A DNA stretch of 19,795 bases. Origin: CAZOVB01 sp964583095. Lineage in GTDB: Bacteria; Planctomycetota; Phycisphaerae; SM23-33. The stretch spans positions 1 to 19,795 of the forward strand of contig CAZOVB010000080.1 of the NCBI GenBank assembly GCA_964583095.1, read 5' to 3'. Below the pieces are notes generated by a model. It was given only the letters and a program-made list of their open reading frames with translations. It did not search any database and was not told the origin of the DNA. The translations under genes were made by a program, and so were the position numbers. Every line of letters begins with the position of its first letter. Within the stretch, counting starts at the first letter, position 1. This document shows positions 16,037 to 19,795 of the stretch, one piece after another.

Positions 16037-17332
16037 GGAGAAGTTCCCCCAGTCCCCGGGGGTCAGGGCATCCGCGGCCGAGGTGACAAACGCCAGGCAA
16101 CCGGTGTATCTCGGCGATGTGCTGGGGACCTCCCAACCGTTCAATGCCTTCTGTACGGGCTGCCAGGTGGGCTTCTCGGGTATCAGGGCCGGGACAGCTT
16201 CGGCCGGGTGTCTGGCAAGATCGATGCGGCGGTGATCGAAAGCTTTGTCCTTGTCTGTCGTGGGAACGACAAGAATCCATCTATTATGCCCTGGAATCCT
16301 CTCGCACAGTGCACACCGAGGGGGAGCCTCTGGATCATGCAGAGCACCAAGGTCTCGACCGTCAGCCGCTCGGTCTGCTCTAGTGCTCTTCTTGGTTCTG
16401 TAGTGTTCGTTAGGGTCGTAATGGGCTGCTGGATCTTCCCATGCGAATGGTATCTTGTCCTTTCCCTTCTTCTTCTGCCCGGTAGCTTCATTGCCCTTGT
16501 AAACGAGTGCATCGATTACGGGCCTCTCAGCTTGGCCACATAGAGAACACCTTCCTGTTTCTTCGGGTTTGCCAAGCAACACTCTTCTTGGATTCCAAGT
16601 AAAGGCTTCCAGAGGTCGGATGGTTTTCAGATTCTTGGGCGTGAAGCTTCCCGTCCACATGGGAATACCTGGTTCTCCCTCGAATGAGATTAAGTTGAGC
16701 CCCAATGTTTCTGTCAGGACATTCCCACATGCCACCGCAAAAATCGGCGGTACACCATGAACACCAGGAGAGAAACTCCGCCCTCCCTGCTGGGACCACG
16801 GAACCATTCGAAGAATTCCAAGCGTTGCGCATGCTAGGCACAACTTCGTGTCGGCCTGATTGTTGTGGCTGAAATGGGCAATGTTCGTCCCTGTTGCCAT
16901 CTCTGAAAAGAAGTATCCCATGGACTTCAATTTGTCCTTGCCTTTCCGCAATGACGAGTCCTGCAAAAAGGGGCTTTCTTCGTCGAAGAGGAGGAATTTC
17001 TCCTTTTCAGTTTCGAGAGCCTCCGTGACGGACGATGGGACGTGGCCCGTCAGCAACGCCTCCCGCAAGGCTTCGATTCCTCCCACCGCCTCAGCTTTCC
17101 AGTAGAGCAGCGTGAGGAGGAATCGATGGGCTGCGAAAAGGTCCAGCGGACTGCCGGCGGCGATGCAGTGGTAGTCCTGGGCATGTCGAAGCGCATCGAG
17201 GGGAGAGACCTGTCGGAGATTCTCCGTCGGATCCAGCAACTCCATCCAGGGATCCGTGAGCACGTTCCAGTCGGGGGCCTCTTGAGGTCTTCTGTCTGGC
17301 GAATCCCCGTTTCCCGTTTCTTGGTAGGTCAT
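15662..17332 (-). CDS. cas8e: Cas8e (Cse1) large subunit with a Cse2-like C-terminal part
   Basis: A 556-residue large subunit (E. coli Cse1 has 502). The start at 17332 (MTYQETGNGD) has AAAGG upstream; a longer in-frame ORF to 17437 adds residues with no Cas8 character. Cse1-like parts are the N-terminus (NVLTDPWMELLD), AAHRFLLTLLYWKA, FLQDSSL, the SFSPGVHGVPP loop and LEAFTWNPRRVLL. Cysteine pairs at 262/265 and 340/343 may bind zinc. In type I-E this subunit reads the PAM and recruits Cas3. The last ~124 residues do not look like a full Cse1 four-helix bundle; they follow the Cse2 pattern (DIAWLILKLMARVP, then LEADLAETIDKNLRRRNP, FIDWAGLCDRL). No cse2 gene follows, so the small subunit may be fused or made from an internal start. 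First gene of the operon; no clear promoter. Confidence 0.88.
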   Translation of the reverse strand: MTYQETGNGDSPDRRPQEAPDWNVLTDPWMELLDPTENLRQVSPLDALRHAQDYHCIAAGSPLDLFAAHRFLLTLLYWKAEAVGGIEALREALLTGHVPSSVTEALETEKEKFLLFDEESPFLQDSSLRKGKDKLKSMGYFFSEMATGTNIAHFSHNNQADTKLCLACATLGILRMVPWSQQGGRSFSPGVHGVPPIFAVACGNVLTETLGLNLISFEGEPGIPMWTGSFTPKNLKTIRPLEAFTWNPRRVLLGKPEETGRCSLCGQAERPVIDALVYKGNEATGQKKKGKDKIPFAWEDPAAHYDPNEHYRTKKSTRADRAADGRDLGALHDPEAPPRCALCERIPGHNRWILVVPTTDKDKAFDHRRIDLARHPAEAVPALIPEKPTWQPVQKALNGWEVPSTSPRYTGCLAFVTSAADALTPGDWGNFSMAAFRKMHEAPTAFDVFCGLWWPVRKKHYPPSRDIAWLILKLMARVPEKYRKQAPNATFEPLTRMPKRQIRGNQKHWNPYPVAFSTGDRLEADLAETIDKNLRRRNPSFIDWAGLCDRLHLITG

Positions 17333-17456
17333 AGCGAACACCTTTCGAGATAGTTGAATAGGCTCCACACCATATTCGCGTCGCTCGGAGGAACGCAAGT
17401 GCATTCCCCGGCCTGCGGCGGCAAGCTCTGCGTGCAAGTTCGATCTTACACCGGGG

Positions 17457-17479
17457 GGTAGGACAGGATCTGTCCTACC
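17457..17479. promoter_or_regulatory. Perfect 10-bp dyad upstream of the cas operon
   Basis: GGTAGGACAG and its exact reverse complement CTGTCCTACC, separated by GAT. It lies about 125 bp upstream of the cas8e start. There is no adjacent U-tract on the minus strand, so a terminator reading towards cas is unlikely. It may be an operator, a 5'-UTR hairpin, or a dispersed palindromic repeat. Confidence 0.55.
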
Positions 17480-17571
17480 GAGGGGGAAAAGTGGAGAATT
17501 TTTTGTCGGGCGGAGAGGGCCGCGAGCGGGCCGAAGAGGAGAGAGGAGAAAGTAGATCAGGAGAGCGGCCA

Positions 17572-17595
17572 GAGGTGATTTTTCGCCCTTGACAG
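17572..17595 (+). repeat. First copy of a 24-bp promoter-like segment ending TTGACAG
   Basis: GAGGTGATTTTTCGCCC followed by TTGACAG, repeated at 17897-17920 with a single difference (A to G). In the second copy the TTGACA is the -35 of the tRNA-Phe promoter. Here no -10 follows at 16-18 bp, so this copy looks like a decayed or partial duplicate. The T-run before TTGACA resembles an UP element. Confidence 0.6.
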
Positions 17596-17679
17596 GCGGC
17601 AGGGATCGACCTGGAAGCGGGCCGGGGGGTAGAATTCGGATAGTAGAGAGTATATGGACAGATGGACGGGAGGTGGTGG

Positions 17680-17889
17680 ATGGTGCTGGGTGAGACGATC
17701 ATGGGCCAGGACACGTTCTGGCTGTGGCTGGAATGGGTGGTCTGGATGTGCGTGGTGGTTCTCTGCGCCCTGGGGGCGCTGGTTTTCTCGTGCTGGACGA
17801 CGCAGATCGGGGCTCGTCTCCTGCGCCGGCTTCTGGATGGCCCGGGCCGGGAGCCGGCCAGAGAGGAGAATTCAGAAAGTAGAGAGTAG
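17680..17889 (+). CDS. Possible small single-pass membrane protein
   Basis: I choose the ATG at 17680 because a strong GGGAGG lies 6-7 nt upstream; an earlier in-frame ATG at 17662 lacks this. The 69-residue product has one clear membrane segment (about residues 12-38, WLWLEWVVWMCVVVLCALGALVF), then positively charged ARLLRRLL, suggesting the C-terminus stays in the cytoplasm, and a polar tail ending SESRE. I recognise no family. The last codons run into the AGTAGA-rich repeat sequence, which is unusual for a conserved gene. It is divergent from the cas operon; no functional link can be shown. It could be a chance ORF. Confidence 0.45.
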   Translation: MVLGETIMGQDTFWLWLEWVVWMCVVVLCALGALVFSCWTTQIGARLLRRLLDGPGREPAREENSESRE

Positions 17890-17913
17890 AGCGGACGAGG
17901 TGGTTTTTCGCCC

Positions 17914-17941
17914 TTGACAGCGTGTGGTGATGGGGTATGAT
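17914..17941 (+). promoter_or_regulatory. tRNA-Phe promoter
   Basis: TTGACA (17914-17919, perfect -35), 16-bp spacer, TATGAT (17936-17941, 5 of 6). A T-rich stretch just upstream may act as an UP element. Predicted start near 17948, about 30 nt before the mature tRNA. Confidence 0.85.
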
Positions 17942-17976
17942 TCTGGTTTCCGTCGCTTCCGGCGGCGGAGAGTTAC

Positions 17977-18049
17977 GGGTAGGTAGCTCAGTTGGTAGAG
18001 CACCGCACTGAAAATGCGGGTGTCGCCGGTTCAAATCCGGCCCTGCCCA
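17977..18049 (+). tRNA. tRNA-Phe (anticodon GAA)
   Basis: Complete 73-nt cloverleaf. Acceptor GGGTAGG pairs with CCTGCCC (one G-U). D arm GCTC..GAGC with AGTTGGTA loop. Anticodon stem CCGCA/TGCGG with loop CTGAAAA, giving anticodon GAA. T arm GCCGG-TTCAAAT-CCGGC. Discriminator base A. The 3' CCA is not encoded and must be added enzymatically. Confidence 0.97.
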
Positions 18050-18050
18050 G

Positions 18051-18069
18051 TGCCGGCCTGCGGCCGGCA
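18051..18069 (+). other. GC-rich hairpin immediately after tRNA-Phe
   Basis: TGCCGGCC-TGC-GGCCGGCA, a perfect 8-bp stem with 3-nt loop, starting 2 nt after the tRNA. No U-tract follows, so it is not a standard intrinsic terminator. It could guide 3' processing of the precursor or be one of the hairpins scattered in this zone. Confidence 0.5.
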
Positions 18070-18309
18070 AGAGAGTAGAGGGCCCGCAAGCGGGCCAGAG
18101 AGTAGAACAGTAGATCAGTAGACAGTAGAGCAAGGCCCGGAGGCGGGCCAGAGAGTAGAGCAGGGGAGCAGTAGACAGTAGAGCAAGGCCCGGAGGCGGG
18201 CCAGAGAGTAGAGCAGGGGAGCAGTAGAACAGTAGAGCGAGAAACAGCACAGAAGAAGAAACAGAAACAGAAGAAGCAGCAACAACAGCAGAAGAAGAAG
18301 AGGAAGAGG
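18070..18309. repeat. AGTAGA-rich low-complexity zone with a 53-bp tandem duplication and repeated hairpins
   Basis: The motif AGTAGA occurs repeatedly here and also upstream of the tRNA. Positions 18121-18173 and 18174-18226 are an exact tandem duplication of 53 bp, followed by a partial third copy. Each unit holds a GGCCCG-GAGG-CGGGCC hairpin (18134-18149 and 18187-18202); a related hairpin (GGCCCGCAAGCGGGCC) is at 18081-18096. From 18240 the sequence becomes an A/G-rich run (AGAAGAAG) up to the terminator. Minus-strand ORFs across it are low-complexity artefacts. Confidence 0.75.
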
Positions 18310-18335
18310 AAGCAGCGTTGAGGCGCTGCTTTTTG
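18310..18335 (+). terminator. Rho-independent terminator
   Basis: AAGCAGCG-TTGAGG-CGCTGCTT, an 8-bp stem with 6-nt loop running into TTTTTG on the plus strand. It is the first credible terminator after tRNA-Phe, which would make the primary transcript about 380 nt and include the whole repeat zone. Confidence 0.8.
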
Positions 18336-18361
18336 TGTTTGGGGGGGCAGGCTGACGACCA

Positions 18362-19435
18362 CTACTGCTCGCAGGGGCCGATATTGAGGGGGAAGCATCG
18401 CATCTGCGGGTGCTTCTGCTGGATGTACTCCATTGCGGCCTGTCGGTCTTTTTCGCCGCGTGCCACGAACTGTGCGGTCCCGTCGCCCTGGCTTCCGACG
18501 CCCTTTGCACCCCAGGTGAGCTCGCGGAGGGTTTGGTCGGCCAGGAGGTCGTGCAGCAGCGGGCTGGCCAGCTCGTCGGGGCAGTGCGCGGCGACGAGGT
18601 CGTCGAAGATCTCCTGGGCCTCTGTCATGAGCTGCCCCATGGCCTGTGCGTTTCCGGTGGCCAGGAGGCGGCAGCCCTGTCGGACGATGCGTTCGTTCTC
18701 GCTGCCCAGGGCTTGCTGGAGGGAGTCGCTGCGGAGGTAGTCCTTCTGCAGGTCGGCCAGGATGCGCGGGGTATCCTTCTTGCCGGCCAGGTCCACGATG
18801 AACATCCGCAAGGCCCCGCCGGGGGCCAGGGGTTCCACGCGGGGCTCGGCGCCCTTTCGCAGCGAGAGCAGGACGGGGACCTTTCCGTAGATGCAGGCCT
18901 GGTCCATTCGGCCGCACTGGCTGCCGGTGAGGATCTCCCCCCGGTAGGCCATCTCCATCAGTTCGTGCGGGAAGAGCCCGAGGGAGTAGACGCGGTCGAA
19001 GGCCTGTGCGACGAGGATACACACCGCGGCGGAGCTGGAGACACCCTTTCGCAGGGGCAGGTCCATGCGGTCGATCTGGAGTTCCAGCCCGGCCTGGACG
19101 TGGCAGGTCCGCAGGACTTCGTAGGCCGTGCCCGCGCAGTATCGGAAGAACTCCTGGTCGTCCTGTGCTGCAGCCAGGAGAGATTCCAGATCCATCGGGC
19201 AGGACATGGAGCGCGTTCGTCCGGAGCTTCTGCCGGCCTCGTCGGGCACGGGGCTGGTGACGGAGAAGTCGGGGGTTTGTCGTGCGGTGGCGGCCAGGCC
19301 CTGGTCGGTCCCGACGACGAGGCAGTAGCCCGGGTGGAGGCCGAAGCCGGCCGCCCAGTCGGAATGTTCTCCCAGCAGGCAGACACGTCCGGAGACGAAC
19401 AACTGGGCCGCGGGGGTTTGCTCAGGCGGGGTCAT
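18362..19435 (-). CDS. GHMP-family sugar kinase (galactokinase/mevalonate kinase-like)
   Basis: A 357-residue protein with the three GHMP motifs: N-terminal GRVCLLGEHSDW (16-27, like the galactokinase GR-x-x-L-x-GEHxDY signature), the phosphate-binding loop LPLRKGVSSSAAVC (126-139), and the C-terminal GAKGVGSQGDGTAQF (309-323). A catalytic-type aspartate sits in CGRMDQA (174-180), as in galactokinase CGxMDQ. It should transfer phosphate from ATP to a hydroxyl on a sugar or related small molecule in the cytoplasm; the substrate cannot be told. The ATG at 19435 has GGGAG upstream and overlaps the end of the glycosyltransferase gene by 14 bp, so the two are probably an operon. That neighbour suggests a role in building a surface glycan or glycolipid. 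Confidence 0.85.
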   Translation of the reverse strand: MTPPEQTPAAQLFVSGRVCLLGEHSDWAAGFGLHPGYCLVVGTDQGLAATARQTPDFSVTSPVPDEAGRSSGRTRSMSCPMDLESLLAAAQDDQEFFRYCAGTAYEVLRTCHVQAGLELQIDRMDLPLRKGVSSSAAVCILVAQAFDRVYSLGLFPHELMEMAYRGEILTGSQCGRMDQACIYGKVPVLLSLRKGAEPRVEPLAPGGALRMFIVDLAGKKDTPRILADLQKDYLRSDSLQQALGSENERIVRQGCRLLATGNAQAMGQLMTEAQEIFDDLVAAHCPDELASPLLHDLLADQTLRELTWGAKGVGSQGDGTAQFVARGEKDRQAAMEYIQQKHPQMRCFPLNIGPCEQ

Positions 19436-19795
19436 CGGGGTTCTCCCTGCTTGGTTGCGGTTTGCCCAGAACCTGCGCGACGAGATAGAGCGGCCTGCCC
19501 TTGGCCTCGCGGTAGATGCGTCCGATGTACTCGCCGAGGATCCCGAGGCAGATGAGCTGGACCCCCCCGAGGAAGAAGACAGCCACGGCGAGCGAGGCCC
19601 ATCCGGCCTGCCAGCTTCCGGTGAAGAGTCTCACGACGAGGGTGTAGACGATTCCGGCAAAGGCCAACAGGCTGGCCAGGAGCCCCACCCAGGTGGCCAC
19701 GCGAAGGGGCTTAACCGAGAAGCTCAGGACGGCATCGGCGGCGAAGCGGATCATTTTTCTCAGGGGGTACTTGGTTCGGCCCGCGGCGCGAGGCT
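19422..19795 (-). CDS. Family 2 glycosyltransferase of the GtrB/DPM1-like type, C-terminal part only
   Basis: The minus-strand frame is open to the right edge, so the gene begins outside the window and only about 124 residues are seen. The visible start RTKYPLRKMIRFAADAVLSFSVKPLR is the conserved region between catalytic and membrane domains of polyprenyl-phosphate sugar transferases. Two membrane segments follow (VGLLASLLAFAGIVYTLVV and LAVAVFFLGGVQLICLGIL), then the signature GEYIGRIYREAKGRPLY. Family knowledge: these enzymes attach a sugar from a nucleotide sugar to undecaprenyl phosphate at the inner membrane face. The catalytic domain is not visible. The short polar tail overlaps the start of the kinase gene. 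Confidence 0.9.
   Translation of the reverse strand, partial: PRAAGRTKYPLRKMIRFAADAVLSFSVKPLRVATWVGLLASLLAFAGIVYTLVVRLFTGSWQAGWASLAVAVFFLGGVQLICLGILGEYIGRIYREAKGRPLYLVAQVLGKPQPSRENPDDPA

Larger units (their letters stand above)
17333..17661. other. Regulatory gap upstream of the cas operon
   Basis: About 330 bp between the divergent cas operon and a possible small membrane protein gene. It holds a perfect 10-bp dyad (17457-17479), a first copy of a promoter-like segment with TTGACA (17572-17595), and the beginning of an AGTAGA-rich zone. For the cas operon the best minus-strand -35/-10 pair I find (TTGCGT and TATGGT, 18 bp apart, about 17365-17395) is weak. Confidence 0.45.

Noticed and set aside
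17988..19022. 344-residue minus-strand ORF and a 381-residue plus-strand ORF (18410-19555)
   Set aside because: The first runs through the tRNA and low-complexity repeats; the second is antisense to the GHMP kinase, whose three motifs are intact.

Overview
The window is bacterial, GC-rich and gene-dense, from a genome assembly: there is a run of exactly 100 N inside a CRISPR array. The host is uncertain. A receiver-less sigma-54 activator beside a small sigma-70 factor, a very long secreted beta-repeat protein and a solitary rplU would fit a Planctomycetota/PVC-type bacterium. That is a guess (about 0.4), because nothing here is a reliable taxonomic marker.

Layout. (1) 1-4148, minus strand: 5' part of a very large secreted beta-strand-repeat protein that runs off the left edge. 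(2) 4149-5163: about 1 kb with no gene. (3) 5164-6957, plus strand: a small sigma-70 factor, then a sigma-54-type AAA+ activator, probably one operon. (4) 7116-7430, minus strand: rplU (ribosomal protein L21) with a clear promoter, facing the operon across a hairpin terminator. (5) 7972-11191: a type I-E-like CRISPR array with 52 visible repeats (29 nt) and mostly 32-nt spacers, broken by the assembly gap. (6) 11212-17332, minus strand: a compact cas operon in transcription order cas8e, cas7e, cas5e-HNH, cas6e, cas1, cas2. (7) 17333-18361: a possible small membrane protein, a tRNA-Phe with a strong promoter, and a zone of AGTAGA-rich hairpin repeats ending in a terminator. (8) 18362-19795, minus strand: the end of a family 2 glycosyltransferase gene overlapping a GHMP-family sugar kinase gene.

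The key system is the cas operon. It is type I-E by protein similarity but differs from the textbook locus in three ways. First, Cas5e carries an intact C-terminal HNH nuclease domain and no cas3 is present, so the Cascade complex itself is probably the target nuclease. Second, there is no separate cse2 (cas11) gene: only 23 bp separate cas8e from cas7e, and the last ~124 residues of Cas8e look Cse2-like, with an in-frame internal ATG. Third, only 20 nt separate the cas2 stop from the first CRISPR repeat, so there is almost no leader, and a -10-like TAGAAT overlaps the cas2 stop codon. From general knowledge, Cas5-HNH variants of type I-E lacking Cas3 have been reported recently, so that architecture is rare rather than wholly new. 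The apparent Cse2 fusion and the compressed leader deserve the closest look.

In the inferred mechanism, Cas1-Cas2 add spacers at the cas2-proximal end, Cas6e cuts the pre-crRNA at the repeat hairpin, Cas8e/Cas7e/Cas5e with the Cse2-like part form the surveillance complex, and the HNH domain cuts the bound target instead of a recruited Cas3.
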